From positions 1 to 64,000 of the forward strand of contig JAFEBO010000011.1 of assembly GCA_018242625.1 (NCBI GenBank): a stretch of 64,000 nt of DNA, written 5' to 3'. Below are positions 45,630-54,744 of the stretch, one piece after another. Position numbers and translations under genes: made by a program. Each line of letters starts with the position of its first letter. The stretch's first letter is position 1. The notes under the pieces were generated by a model. That model saw nothing but the letters and a program-made list of their open reading frames with translations, had not been told where the DNA came from and searched no databases. Source of the DNA: Planctomycetota bacterium (GTDB lineage: Bacteria; Planctomycetota; Phycisphaerae; Phycisphaerales; UBA1924).

Positions 45630-46391
45630 TCAGAAATAGAAGTTCCCCAGAAACGTCTGCAGCCGCATGTCCGGACTGTTGATCCCGCTCAAATCAATCC
45701 GCGCCCGAGGCACCCACTCCACCGACCCATCCGACCACCCGCGATGAATCCCCTCGATCTCCGCCGCATGAAACCGAAAATCCGAATACCGGGGCGCCCC
45801 TTTGCGGCTGTGAAAATTCTCGTACCGCCGCTCTTCCACCGTCGGGAACTCCGTCAGGATGTCGGCCCACAGCACGCCCCGATTGAGCCCGCGATACTCG
45901 GCCGCCTGCCCCGGATGCGCCACCGTCCCGAGCCGCTTCTTCACAAGGTCCGACTGCTCCAGCCCGCCGAAATACGCGTAGCCCGTGTACAGACCTCCGC
46001 CAACCGTCACGCCCTCCGCATACCCAGATTCCGCCGCAAACGGGCAGTTGATCCACTTCGGCTGCTCCGCCCGCCGAGGCCACTCGATCGCCTCGCCCCG
46101 CGGCACCGACATCCCGAAGTACCCGCCGATCTGCCTCAGCCTCGCCACGCTGATGCTCGTCGGAACAAACGCGCTCATCGCCGGAAAGACCTTGTAATCG
46201 TTCAGATACAGCGTGTCCGCCGTCGCGAACTGCCTCAGGTTGTTCATGCACGTCACACGCTTGCCCGTCCGCCGCACCCCCGCCAGCGCAGGGACAAGCA
46301 GACCGATCAGCACCGCGATCACCGCGATCACCACCATCAGTTCAACAAGCGTGAACCCGCGAGATCGAATGTCGTCGCCTCGAATGGTCAT
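45630..46391 (-). CDS. Type II secretion pseudopilin-like protein
   Basis: 253 residues from ATG 46391, with GGAG upstream. The prepilin signature is clear: [20 protein letters not shown] followed by a hydrophobic helix, so a prepilin peptidase should cut before Phe. Then [20 protein letters not shown] is the usual planctomycete continuation. The C-terminal globular part includes [15 protein letters not shown] and the terminal [11 protein letters not shown] resembling the H-x9-DG motif. Such genes are highly multiplied in planctomycetes; cargo or filament role is unknown. Confidence 0.85.
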   Translation of the reverse strand: MTIRGDDIRSRGFTLVELMVVIAVIAVLIGLLVPALAGVRRTGKRVTCMNNLRQFATADTLYLNDYKVFPAMSAFVPTSISVARLRQIGGYFGMSVPRGEAIEWPRRAEQPKWINCPFAAESGYAEGVTVGGGLYTGYAYFGGLEQSDLVKKRLGTVAHPGQAAEYRGLNRGVLWADILTEFPTVEERRYENFHSRKGAPRYSDFRFHAAEIEGIHRGWSDGSVEWVPRARIDLSGINSPDMRLQTFLGNFYF

Positions 46392-46405
46392 CGTGGCATC
46401 ACTCC

Positions 46406-46440
46406 GCCGGCGCGGCGCCTCCTCCGTGCACCGCGCCGGC
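46406..46440 (-). repeat. 10-base inverted repeat between pseudopilin and dockerin genes
   Basis: GCCGGCGCGG (46406-46415) and CCGCGCCGGC (46431-46440) form a strong hairpin without a T tract. It lies between two leftward genes and may attenuate read-through or protect the upstream message. Confidence 0.55.
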
Positions 46441-46452
46441 CCTCTCCGTATC

Positions 46453-47337
46453 TCAGGGACAAACAAGTTCGTTGTACGCCGCCGCGAAAATCACAAAGTC
46501 GGAGTCATCAACAACGCCGTCGAAGTTCAGGTCGGCCGGGCAGCCCGCCGGCATCAACACGTCGGCGCAGTCGAGCAGGTTGTACGCCGCCGCGAAGATC
46601 ACAAAGTCCGCATCGTCCACCAGCCCGTCGCCGTTGAGGTCCCCGCGGCATTCGCTGGGCAGGGTCGCGTCGAGCGCAAGATCGCCGATGTCCAGCCCGA
46701 AGTTGCCCTCCGGAAACCCGAGCGCGATCAGACCGTCCGAAATGAGCACATCACCCGTGATGTGCAGCGCGTTCCCGCTCACCGCGATGCTCGCGTTGGC
46801 AATGTCCGCAAACACCGCGTTGGGGAAGTCGATGTTGCTCGTCAGCACAAGCCCCGAGCGCGCGCCGCCCGCCCGCCCGGGCGCATAGCGGATCGCCCAA
46901 TCCCCGAAGAGCAGAATCCCGCTGATCCCAGGATCGAGCGTGAACCTCGTCATCCCCCCGAAACCAATCTGGTCACCGCCCGGCAGGAACGGCCCGAAAT
47001 CGTTGCCCGCAGCCCAGTTGCCCAGCACGTCGCTGCTGTCGACCAGCAGCGTCGAACCCTGCACCTGTCGCCCCGTCGGGCTCGCGATCCCAACCGGATT
47101 CACCGCCCACGTCACCGCCGCGCCCGGGTTGTTCCCCGGCAGCGACAACAACTCGTTCCGCGTTTCGGTGATCCCGAACACAGCATTGAAACCGTTCAGA
47201 GGGGTCTGCCCCAGCAAGGCGCTCAGGTCGAAAGTCAGAGTTGCGCTTCCGCCCGTGATCGGCCGTGGCGCGGCGCCGCCCGCCAACGCGAAAAGACTCA
47301 TCGCCGACGCCGCCGCCACATACTTGTACTTCTGCAT
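46453..47337 (-). CDS. Exported protein with GC-type dockerin tail, paralog of the PEP-CTERM gene at 48294
   Basis: 294 residues. Signal [20 protein letters not shown]. The ectodomain (25-228) matches that of the gene at 48294: [73 protein letters not shown] and [20 protein letters not shown]. The tail, however, is a Cys-bounded dockerin: [20 protein letters not shown] and [20 protein letters not shown]. The ectodomain is beta-rich and of unknown function. A terminator-like hairpin separates it from the next upstream gene. Confidence 0.8.
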   Translation of the reverse strand: MQKYKYVAAASAMSLFALAGGAAPRPITGGSATLTFDLSALLGQTPLNGFNAVFGITETRNELLSLPGNNPGAAVTWAVNPVGIASPTGRQVQGSTLLVDSSDVLGNWAAGNDFGPFLPGGDQIGFGGMTRFTLDPGISGILLFGDWAIRYAPGRAGGARSGLVLTSNIDFPNAVFADIANASIAVSGNALHITGDVLISDGLIALGFPEGNFGLDIGDLALDATLPSECRGDLNGDGLVDDADFVIFAAAYNLLDCADVLMPAGCPADLNFDGVVDDSDFVIFAAAYNELVCP

Positions 47338-47406
47338 GAATCAAGCTCCGCGCTAGAAAACCGAAAAAAGCAGGCCGCACGCCGCAGCCGCAAACAACCA
47401 CAAATC

Positions 47407-47434
47407 CGCCGCGGCGTCTTTCGACACCGCGGCG
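47407..47434 (-). terminator. Terminator-like hairpin after the 47445 gene
   Basis: On the minus strand CGCCGCGGTGTC, loop GAAA, GACGCCGCGGCG (one G-U), followed by a moderately T-rich stretch. Confidence 0.7.
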
Positions 47435-47444
47435 TTTCGCGCGA

Positions 47445-48230
47445 TCAGCGACGACGACGCGCCGCGATCACCCCACCCATCGCAAGCAGCGCACCCACAC
47501 CCGGAGCCGGGATCGTCTCCGGCACGATCTCGATATGCCCGAGCACCAGCTCGGTGTCCAGGTGGCCGTTCGCGTCCTGGAAGAAGTTCAGCCAGTCGGT
47601 GCTGCCGAAGACGTAGTCCGCCGAGAGGTGCAGCTTCCCGCCCACCGTCTCCGTCACCACATTCCGCAGCTCAAACAGACTGCCCTGCCCCGGACCCGAA
47701 GTCGCAAAGATCTTCCAGATCGAATCCATCGGATCCTGCCGGACCGCCAGATGCTCCCACCACACCGACGCGCCCGGCTCGTTGAAATCACTCGTCGCAC
47801 GGAACGATCCCGCCAGCCCGATCCAGCCGTTCGGATTCGTCGTCGAGTTGTAATCCGTGATCTTGTGGTTCGCGGCAAAGCTGTTCACGCCGTAGCTGTT
47901 GACCGCCATCGCAAATCCGCCGACAGGCTGCGTCAGCGGCGCGGTCGGCCCCGTCAGATAGTCCGTCGGATAGTGCGCCCCCGTCCAGCCCGCCCCCTCG
48001 AACCGATCCGCGAACATCCAGCGCTTGCCGTTCTCGTCCGCGCTCGCGCCGATCACGCCGCTCGGGGTTCCGCTGATGTCCGTGTACTCCGCGCTCGGAG
48101 CCACGGTCGCCCACGCCGCACGATCAATCGTCATGTACGCCGTGCCGTTCGCGGTTGTATTCGCCAGCACGCCCGCCGACGCACTCGCCGAGAGCGACGC
48201 CGCAAACACCAGTCCAGTTGCAATCTTCAT
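47445..48230 (-). CDS. Exported PEP-CTERM protein
   Basis: 261 residues from ATG 48230, with CAAGGAG upstream. Signal MKIATGLVFAASLSASASAG. The C-terminus is a PEP-CTERM-like sorting tail: IPAPGVGALLAMGGVIAARR, a hydrophobic helix framed by PAPG and a basic end. The mature domain (about 20-235) is beta-rich with many Trp (GTAYMTIDRAAWATVAPSAE; VWWEHLAVRQDPMDSIWKIF). The tail should direct the protein to exosortase processing and surface display. No function assigned. Confidence 0.75.
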   Translation of the reverse strand: MKIATGLVFAASLSASASAGVLANTTANGTAYMTIDRAAWATVAPSAEYTDISGTPSGVIGASADENGKRWMFADRFEGAGWTGAHYPTDYLTGPTAPLTQPVGGFAMAVNSYGVNSFAANHKITDYNSTTNPNGWIGLAGSFRATSDFNEPGASVWWEHLAVRQDPMDSIWKIFATSGPGQGSLFELRNVVTETVGGKLHLSADYVFGSTDWLNFFQDANGHLDTELVLGHIEIVPETIPAPGVGALLAMGGVIAARRRR

Positions 48231-48293
48231 GTTCTTGTCTCCTTGAAATTCAAAAGGTCCTGTTTGATTGAAATTCCGATGCACGGCTCCGTC

Positions 48294-49058
48294 TCACCGA
48301 CGACGACGCGCCGCGATCAGACCGCCCAATCCCAGCAGCGCCGCCGCGCCCGGTGCCGGAACCAGCGTCGCCGTCAGGCTGAAATCGCCGACATCCAGAC
48401 CAAGATTCGCCTGCGGGAAACCCAGCGCGATCAGAGCATCCGACACCAGCAGGTCGCCGGTGATCGACATCTGATTCCCGTTCACCAGAATGCTCAGGTT
48501 GCCGATGTCCGCGAACGTCGCGTTCGGAAAATCGATGTTGCTCGTGAGCACCAGCCCCGAACGGATATTCCCCGAAGCGCCCGCCGCCGTGCCCGCGCGC
48601 GACGACGAGTAACGAAGGCCCCAGTCGCCGAACAGCAGCGTGCCGCCGCCGAACGCCGGATTCACGCCCCACCGCGTCATGCCGCCGAATCCGATCTGCT
48701 CGCCCCCCGACAGGAATACGCCCGAATCGCTCCCGCTCGTCCACGTCCCCAGCACATCCGTCGGATCGATCGTCAGGTTTGATCCCTGAATCTGCCGGCC
48801 CGCCGGGCTCGGCGTGCCCACGGGGTTGATCGCCCACGAAACCGTTGAGCCCGGGTTGTTCCCCGGCAGACTCAGGCACTGCGCCCGCGTCTCCGTGATC
48901 CCAAAGGCCGCGTTGAACGAACTCAGCGGCGTCTGGCCCAGCATGACGTTCAGATCAAACGACATCGTCGCCGAACCCGACGCGATGCCCACCTGCGCCG
49001 CACCCGCCATCCCCGCAAAAACACACGAAACGCCAGTCAGCAAATACACAAGCTTCAT
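48294..49058 (-). CDS. Exported PEP-CTERM protein, paralog of the dockerin protein at 46453
   Basis: 254 residues from ATG 49058, with GAGGAG seven to nine bases upstream; the longer frame above has no such site. Signal MKLVYLLTGVSCVFAGMAGA. The ectodomain tracks the 46453 protein segment by segment ([75 protein letters not shown]). The end is VPAPGAAALLGLGGLIAARR, a PEP-CTERM tail. Function unknown; its relation to the dockerin paralog is treated in findings. Confidence 0.78.
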   Translation of the reverse strand: MKLVYLLTGVSCVFAGMAGAAQVGIASGSATMSFDLNVMLGQTPLSSFNAAFGITETRAQCLSLPGNNPGSTVSWAINPVGTPSPAGRQIQGSNLTIDPTDVLGTWTSGSDSGVFLSGGEQIGFGGMTRWGVNPAFGGGTLLFGDWGLRYSSSRAGTAAGASGNIRSGLVLTSNIDFPNATFADIGNLSILVNGNQMSITGDLLVSDALIALGFPQANLGLDVGDFSLTATLVPAPGAAALLGLGGLIAARRRR

Positions 49059-49315
49059 CTTGATTCTCCTCTTAATCTTCTTTGAAAAGTGCACCGAAAC
49101 CGCGACATCGCTCCGCCAACAGGCAAAGCAGTCGCGACCACGAAAACTCAGTCCGTGAACTGGTTCGAAAAGTCCGGGCGATTTCACCCGATCAGCGAGA
49201 TTGAACAACCACTTCGGTCTCTGTGCGCGACGGCAGCCGCCCGCTTCACGCGTTTGCATACCACGCGCGGGGAGCACCATGAAGTCGCAATCTCAAACCG
49301 CAGGTCGTTGCCTAT
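49059..49315. other. Intergenic region
   Basis: About 257 bases upstream of the PEP-CTERM gene and downstream of the Cys-rich gene. It should contain the promoter of the PEP-CTERM genes, which I could not place. No RNA gene or repeat was seen. Confidence 0.35.
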
Positions 49316-50023
49316 TCAGCCCACGCGTGGTGGCGGCACCGGAACATCGAGACCACGCGTTGAAGAAATCGCGTCCCGCGGCAGCGGGACCTTTCCGCAC
49401 ACACGTGCAGGCACCTCGATTTCCACGACCCGCGCGGAAAAAGTGACCGGCAGCGAGACCGTCAGGAGCTGCTTGACCCCCTTGCACGCCAGCCCCGACA
49501 TGGACAAGCCAAACGCCGCCCGTCCGTTCTGCCGAATCTCACCCGAGCAGCACGAGGAACTTTCAGCCCCCGTCGATTTCCGGCCGTCGACTCCGATCAC
49601 CCGACACGCCGCTCCGCCTTCAGCCCCAGAGACGCGAACCAACGCGATGCCCCGGCTCAGGGAATCCTTCAACTTCCCCACGCAAAGAGCACAATGAGCC
49701 GACCCGGCCCTCACCGCGTTCGCCGCTCCGATCCATTGATCATCGCTAAACGTCGCCACAGGGGGCGGCAGCACGCCGTTTTCAAGAGCCCAGACCAGCC
49801 TCTCATGCGCCGTATGGCAACAGCAATGCGTCCAGCACTCCGTGGCCGACGCACACCCGCACCCGCAATTTTCGCAGGGGTATCGCTCACCACTCCAACC
49901 GCTGAAGTACGAAGCAAGAAAACTCGGCGATGGGAGCATCCCGTGTGATGCGACGAGAAACGCGCCAAGCGTGAGCACGCAGATGGCCTTCCACAGCCAT
50001 GGTTGTCGCCTGGCCCAAATCAC
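49316..50023 (-). CDS. Exported cysteine-rich protein, hypothetical
   Basis: 235 residues from GTG 50023. An N-terminal hydrophobic stretch (LWKAICVLTLGAFLVASHG) acts as signal or anchor. A dense Cys cluster follows (YPCENCGCGCASATECWTHC and CCH), then HERLVWALENGVLPPPV. Further Cys pairs lie at HCALC and SSCCSGE. Similar proteins recur in planctomycetes without known function. Disulfides or metal binding are likely. A 15-base palindrome lies just upstream, at the expected promoter. Confidence 0.6.
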   Translation of the reverse strand: MIWARRQPWLWKAICVLTLGAFLVASHGMLPSPSFLASYFSGWSGERYPCENCGCGCASATECWTHCCCHTAHERLVWALENGVLPPPVATFSDDQWIGAANAVRAGSAHCALCVGKLKDSLSRGIALVRVSGAEGGAACRVIGVDGRKSTGAESSSCCSGEIRQNGRAAFGLSMSGLACKGVKQLLTVSLPVTFSARVVEIEVPARVCGKVPLPRDAISSTRGLDVPVPPPRVG

Positions 50024-50034
50024 CCACGACTCTA

Positions 50035-50049
50035 TACTGTTAAACAGTA
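50035..50049. promoter_or_regulatory. Operator-like palindrome TACTGTTAAACAGTA
   Basis: A perfect palindrome with a one-base centre lies 11 bases upstream of the Cys-rich gene and overlaps TATAGA (minus strand), a likely -10 box. In form it recalls BlaI/MecI/CopY-type operators, but no such regulator gene is in the window. Confidence 0.55.
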
Positions 50050-50223
50050 GAAATTCCAGTCTGAGAGCCGCCAGAATCGCGGCTTATTGCCGTCACCGAG
50101 CGTGTTTCGAACTTGTTCGACAACGGCGTGTTGAGATCGAACTCCGATCCAGCAACCGGCATTTCCGGGGTCTTAGCGCTCCGACCTTAGGGGCGGTGCA
50201 CTCCATTCCCGCCCTTCACTTGC

Positions 50224-50243
50224 TATAAACACTCCGGAGTGTT
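50224..50243 (+). promoter_or_regulatory. TATAAA box with perfect palindrome AACACTCCGGAGTGTT
   Basis: TATAAA (50224-50229) runs into the 16-base perfect palindrome 50228-50243, and a small second hairpin (CTCCG-AAA-CGGAG, 50249-50261) follows before the ATG at 50271. It is an operator candidate or a 5' stem at the start of the DUF748 message. No good -35 was found. Confidence 0.5.
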
Positions 50244-50270
50244 GGACGCTCCGAAACGGAGTCCGAGGCT

Positions 50271-53200
50271 ATGACTTCCACTTCTGGACGCTGGTCCCGC
50301 AAGAAGCGATTCCTGCTCGTCTATTTGCCGATCGCCCTCGTCCTCTACACCCTCTTCGGCTTCTTTGCCGTCCCGCTCATCATCCGCAACATCGTCGTCC
50401 CGCAGGTACAAAAGCGCCTGAATGCGACCATCGCGCTCGAAAGCGCGTACACCAACCCCTTCACCTTCTGGCTCACGCTCAAGAAGCTTGAAGTCAAAGA
50501 CCTCTCCGGCGAAAAGGTCTTCGCATTCGACCAGTTCGACGCCAACTTCCAGGCGCTCGACACCATCTTCTCCCGCGGCTGGCACTTCGGCGAGATAACG
50601 GTTGCTTCTCCATTCGTCAAAGGGCGTATCGAGGCCGATGGCTCCAACACCCTCGCAAAGCTCATCAAGCCAACGCCAGTCGACCCGAACGCCAAGCCCA
50701 GGGAACCCCTGAAGGTCCTGCCCCGCCTCGTGGTCCGCGATCTCGCCGTGCGCGACGGCACAGTGGACTTCAAGGACTTCTCAACACCAAGACCCTTCGA
50801 ACGCCTCATCAACGGCGCCCACTTCAACATCAAAAACGTCGACACGCGACCCGACGTCGTCAACCCGATGACGATCGAGTTCTCCACCGACGACGGCGCC
50901 AAGATCACCTGGACCGGTACGCTCCAGGTCAACCCCCTTACAAGCAAGGGCGAGATCGAGGCCCAGGGCATCATGGCCTCCCGGTGGACGCCCTACGCCG
51001 CCCGCTACACAGACATCGACCTCCAGGGCGCCAAGGTGCACGCCAAGCTCAACTACGAATTCGCGCCCGCCGCCTCGCCCCGCATCGCCAAAGTCAACAT
51101 TTCCTCCGTCCTCGTCGAAGAGCCCAAGCTCATCGTCCCCTGGCAGCCTCTCATCAAAGGCCGCGCCGATGCCGGCGCCGACAAGATACTCGTCAGCGAC
51201 ATCAAGGTCGACGCAGACGCACGTTCCATCTCTATCGCCAAGATCGACGTACAGGGCGGCGAAAGCCTCCTCGAACTCAGCAAAGGCCGCTCCGTGCCCC
51301 AACGCGTCGCGGACGCTCTGCTCAGCGATCCCCGCAAGGCCGCCGAGATCGCCCCCGCCCCGCGAGTCGAACGCCCGGACGTCGCAACCATCCCCTACCC
51401 GATCGTTCGCCTGCTCACCGGGCTGGAGCAGCTCCTCACCGACGTGCAGAATCCCTGGGATATCACCCTCGAATCGCTCGAAGTCAGCGGACACCGCCAC
51501 GCCTTCGCCGACCTGAACGCGCCCCAGCCCGTGAAGCTCGCAACTTCCGAAATCTCGCTCCACGCCGGCCCCATCAAAAGCGCCGAGCAGTTCAAGACTC
51601 CCTTTACGCTCAACGCGGCTGTTCAAGAATCCGGCAAGGTTGCAATAAACGGCGTCATCGAACCACTCCCCCGCAAGATCGAGGGCGAAATCGACGGAAC
51701 CGGACTCAACGCCACGGCCGCCGCGCCCTACATCCCCGAATCCGCCCTCAGCCCCCTGCCCCCCGCACACCTGGGCGACAGCATCCTCGCCATCAAGGGC
51801 AAGTTCCGCGCCGAGCTTCCCAAGGAAGGCGGCGCCCGCACGGGCTGGGCCGGCCGCACCCGTTTCGAGCCTCTTTCGTTCGAATCCACCGCCGGCAAGC
51901 AAGTGCTGCTGGGCGCCAAGTCGCTCGATGTTGTCAGCGACGCAACGCTCGACACCTCCACCGATGCCGATATCGCGATCCGGTGGAAAGGAACAATAAA
52001 AGGCGAAGGCTTCACCGCCGCCGCCCCGCTCGCGCAGTCCGGAGATACCAGGGCGCTCCTCGCGGGCATCAGCGTCGACGGTGCGCTGAACCTTGATCGC
52101 GAGTCCTCCGGTGAAATCAAGATCGCCTACAGCGGCTCCGCCGCCCTCTCGGGTGTGGAAGCCTCCGCCTCCGATGCGTACGGCCCAGTCTCCGCATCCC
52201 TGTCCGATGCCGCCTTCAAGGGTCAGGTCGCCATCGCGGCTCAGCCCGGCACCGATCCCTCCCTCACGCTTTCCGGCGACGCCTCATCAAACGGCATCAA
52301 GGCCTCCGCCGAAAAGCTCGGCCAGGTCGCGCTCGCCGTCGCCGGCTTCAAGGCTGACGCCCTCAAAGTCGACTCCGCAGCAAAGTCCCTCGCCGCCACC
52401 CTCGTGGCGGTGCAGGGGCTCGATGTCAAGGGCTCGCCGCCCATGCTCCCGCCCGAGGGCTTTACCAAGCAGCCCCCCTCCGGCGAAAAACGCCGGATCT
52501 CCCTCGCAGGTCTTCTGCCAATCAACCTTGCCATCGACCGATTCGAACTCTCCGGGGGCAACATCGAGCTCACCGACGCCTCAGCAACCCCCACTTCGCC
52601 CCCCACCGTTCTCGAGGCCCACGACATTTCTGTCACGGCCGCTCCCGTCAACACTTCCGGCGCCGCCCCCTCCGATATCAACGTCGCCGCCACCGTCAAC
52701 AGCAGCGGCAAATTCGCTCTGACCGGCACCCTCGACGCGTTCAAAGAGTCCCCGAGCGCCAACCTGAAGGTCCAGCTTTCCACCATCCCGGTGCCGCCAT
52801 ACTCCGGCCCGACCGGCCGATTCCTCGGTTACCAGATGGCCGACGGACGCATGACCACCGCCATCCCCATCCAGATCGAAAGCGAAAAAATGAAAGGCGA
52901 AATCGATTTCGCCTTCGATCACTTGAAGCTCGGCGAACGCGTCAAAAGCCAGGACGCTATCGACGCACCACTCGAACTCGGGCTCGCCCTTCTCCGCGAT
53001 TCCAACGATCAGATCAAGAGCAAGATCCCCTTCTCCGGCGATCTCACCGATCCAAAGTTCAGCCTCGGCGGCGTCATCTGGCAGGCATTTACTGGGTTGC
53101 TTGTGAAGGCCGCCACCGCTCCCTTCCAGATCCTCGGCGCCATTTTCGGCGCCGGCAATCAGGACCTCTCGATGGTCGCCTTCGCCCCCGGTTCCGCCGA

Positions 53201-53723
53201 ACTCTCGCCCGAAGCCATCTCCGTTCTCGATTCGCTCGCCAAGGGCATGACCGACCGCACAAGCATCTCTCTCAGCGTGCGCGGCCAGATCGAGCCAAAG
53301 TCCGACACACTCGAGCTCAAACGCCAGTTCCTCCGCGAGGGCTACGCGGAAAAACTGTTCGGCAAGGGCAAGATCCAGAAGCTCAGCGATCAGCAGCTCA
53401 AAGACCAGACCATGATCGCCTTTGATCAGCTTCAGGTCGAGAAAGCCAAGGCGGAAAACAAACCCGCGCCACCCTCCGTCCGGCGCGTCGGCTCCGACGC
53501 CTCCCCCCCGCCCCCGCTGGAAGAAATGGAAGCCGCGCTCATCGAAGTCGTTCAGCTCCCGCCCGAGAAAATCGACGACCTCGCAAAGCGCCGCTCCCAG
53601 GCCGTCATCGCACTGCTCACCGGCGAAAAGAAGATCGACGCCTCCCGCGTCAAGGCGGCCGAACCCGCCCCCGATAAACGCGATGCCGAAAAGCCCCGAG
53701 CCGTCTTCGAAGTGTTCAAGTAG
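50271..53723 (+). CDS. Giant DUF748/AsmA-like protein with an OmpA-type C-terminal domain
   Basis: 1150 residues. One N-terminal helix ([20 protein letters not shown]) holds it in the inner membrane; the rest is periplasmic. The DUF748 family features appear early ([49 protein letters not shown]), with long AsmA-like beta stretches in the middle, suggesting a lipid-transfer-type bridge. The last 186 residues (965-1150) form another domain: [36 protein letters not shown]-like motifs, similar to OmpA-type ends. The same domain closes the Gly-rich protein encoded at 54745. Confidence 0.8.
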   Translation: MTSTSGRWSRKKRFLLVYLPIALVLYTLFGFFAVPLIIRNIVVPQVQKRLNATIALESAYTNPFTFWLTLKKLEVKDLSGEKVFAFDQFDANFQALDTIFSRGWHFGEITVASPFVKGRIEADGSNTLAKLIKPTPVDPNAKPREPLKVLPRLVVRDLAVRDGTVDFKDFSTPRPFERLINGAHFNIKNVDTRPDVVNPMTIEFSTDDGAKITWTGTLQVNPLTSKGEIEAQGIMASRWTPYAARYTDIDLQGAKVHAKLNYEFAPAASPRIAKVNISSVLVEEPKLIVPWQPLIKGRADAGADKILVSDIKVDADARSISIAKIDVQGGESLLELSKGRSVPQRVADALLSDPRKAAEIAPAPRVERPDVATIPYPIVRLLTGLEQLLTDVQNPWDITLESLEVSGHRHAFADLNAPQPVKLATSEISLHAGPIKSAEQFKTPFTLNAAVQESGKVAINGVIEPLPRKIEGEIDGTGLNATAAAPYIPESALSPLPPAHLGDSILAIKGKFRAELPKEGGARTGWAGRTRFEPLSFESTAGKQVLLGAKSLDVVSDATLDTSTDADIAIRWKGTIKGEGFTAAAPLAQSGDTRALLAGISVDGALNLDRESSGEIKIAYSGSAALSGVEASASDAYGPVSASLSDAAFKGQVAIAAQPGTDPSLTLSGDASSNGIKASAEKLGQVALAVAGFKADALKVDSAAKSLAATLVAVQGLDVKGSPPMLPPEGFTKQPPSGEKRRISLAGLLPINLAIDRFELSGGNIELTDASATPTSPPTVLEAHDISVTAAPVNTSGAAPSDINVAATVNSSGKFALTGTLDAFKESPSANLKVQLSTIPVPPYSGPTGRFLGYQMADGRMTTAIPIQIESEKMKGEIDFAFDHLKLGERVKSQDAIDAPLELGLALLRDSNDQIKSKIPFSGDLTDPKFSLGGVIWQAFTGLLVKAATAPFQILGAIFGAGNQDLSMVAFAPGSAELSPEAISVLDSLAKGMTDRTSISLSVRGQIEPKSDTLELKRQFLREGYAEKLFGKGKIQKLSDQQLKDQTMIAFDQLQVEKAKAENKPAPPSVRRVGSDASPPPPLEEMEAALIEVVQLPPEKIDDLAKRRSQAVIALLTGEKKIDASRVKAAEPAPDKRDAEKPRAVFEVFK

Positions 53724-54099
53724 CGACCGGATTCTGCACGCCCAAAGGCGTTGTACCGCCGCTCGCCGCCCAAGCTTCATTCACCCTCGCCGTTACCCCT
53801 CAAATCCTCGCGGCGATTGCGACAAACCCCCGCCATCGCAAATCCACCGGCCAGTTTTGGTCGAAACGGATCAGGCGAGACCGCCCCCCCAAATTGCCAC
53901 CCCAAGGCTGCCCGACCGCTTCCCGCCACGCCTCGCGGCCCTCACCAGGACGCTCCTGCAACCTGTTCGGCCGCTTCACCTTATGATTCACACCGCCACC
54001 CGGCTTTTATCGCGTTCTTCCCGATCAACCCTTTCTACCGAAATAAAGCCGTCCCGAACGCGTTCTGCGTGCGGGCCATTTAGCCTTCTGGGAGATTCC
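53724..54099. other. Gap between DUF748 and pseudopilin genes
   Basis: 376 bases. Several frames stay open by GC bias, but none has a ribosome site or family resemblance. I see no hairpin with a T tract and no RNA gene. A promoter for the pseudopilin may lie near 54030-54060, where the sequence is AT-richer. Confidence 0.4.
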
Positions 54100-54729
54100 A
54101 TGCCCGCGCTCCGTCCCGCCGCCTTGTCCCGACGAGCCTTCACCCTCATCGAAGTCCTCGTCGTTATCTCCATCATCGCCCTGCTCATCGCCATCCTCCT
54201 GCCCGCCCTCGGACCCGCACGCGATGCCGCACGCCGCGCCGCTTGCAGCGTCAACATGCGCTCGTGCGGCCAGGCAATCGAGCTCTATAAAAACCAGTGG
54301 AAGGAAGTCTTCCCGCTCGCTCGCTACATGCCCCAGCCCTGGCTGAGCGGCAGCAAGTACCCCGCCCTCAACGTCGCCATGGCCGATCAGCTCGACCGCG
54401 AAAGCCCAGCCTACCGCTGCCCCGGCGACCGGATCATCTGGAAAGTCACTTTCAAGGACGACTCCGTCACCCCGCCCGTCGACAAGATCAGCGGCATGTC
54501 GTACACCTACGTCACCGCCCTGGCCGGCGAGACGATCGAAAACGCCTTCACTTCCAAGTATCTGAAGATGACCCCCTCCAACACGCCACTTCTCTACGAC
54601 TTTGACAACGGCACCTACGAAACCCAGGACAAACAACAGATCCAGACTCCGTTCTTCCACCGCACCCGCAACGTCCTCTTCGCCGACGGGCACGCCAGCC
54701 GTTACGACAGCGAGGGACACGTCGAGTAA
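54100..54729 (+). CDS. Type II secretion pseudopilin-like protein
   Basis: 209 residues; GGGAG precedes ATG 54100. The prepilin signal [20 protein letters not shown] is complete, followed by [20 protein letters not shown]. The C-terminal end [14 protein letters not shown] is the H-x9-DG type terminal motif found in planctomycete pseudopilins. It is 15 bases before the Gly-rich protein gene and both lie behind the DUF748 gene, so all three may work in one envelope structure. Confidence 0.85.
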   Translation: MPALRPAALSRRAFTLIEVLVVISIIALLIAILLPALGPARDAARRAACSVNMRSCGQAIELYKNQWKEVFPLARYMPQPWLSGSKYPALNVAMADQLDRESPAYRCPGDRIIWKVTFKDDSVTPPVDKISGMSYTYVTALAGETIENAFTSKYLKMTPSNTPLLYDFDNGTYETQDKQQIQTPFFHRTRNVLFADGHASRYDSEGHVE

Positions 54730-54744
54730 TCCGAAGGCATCACC

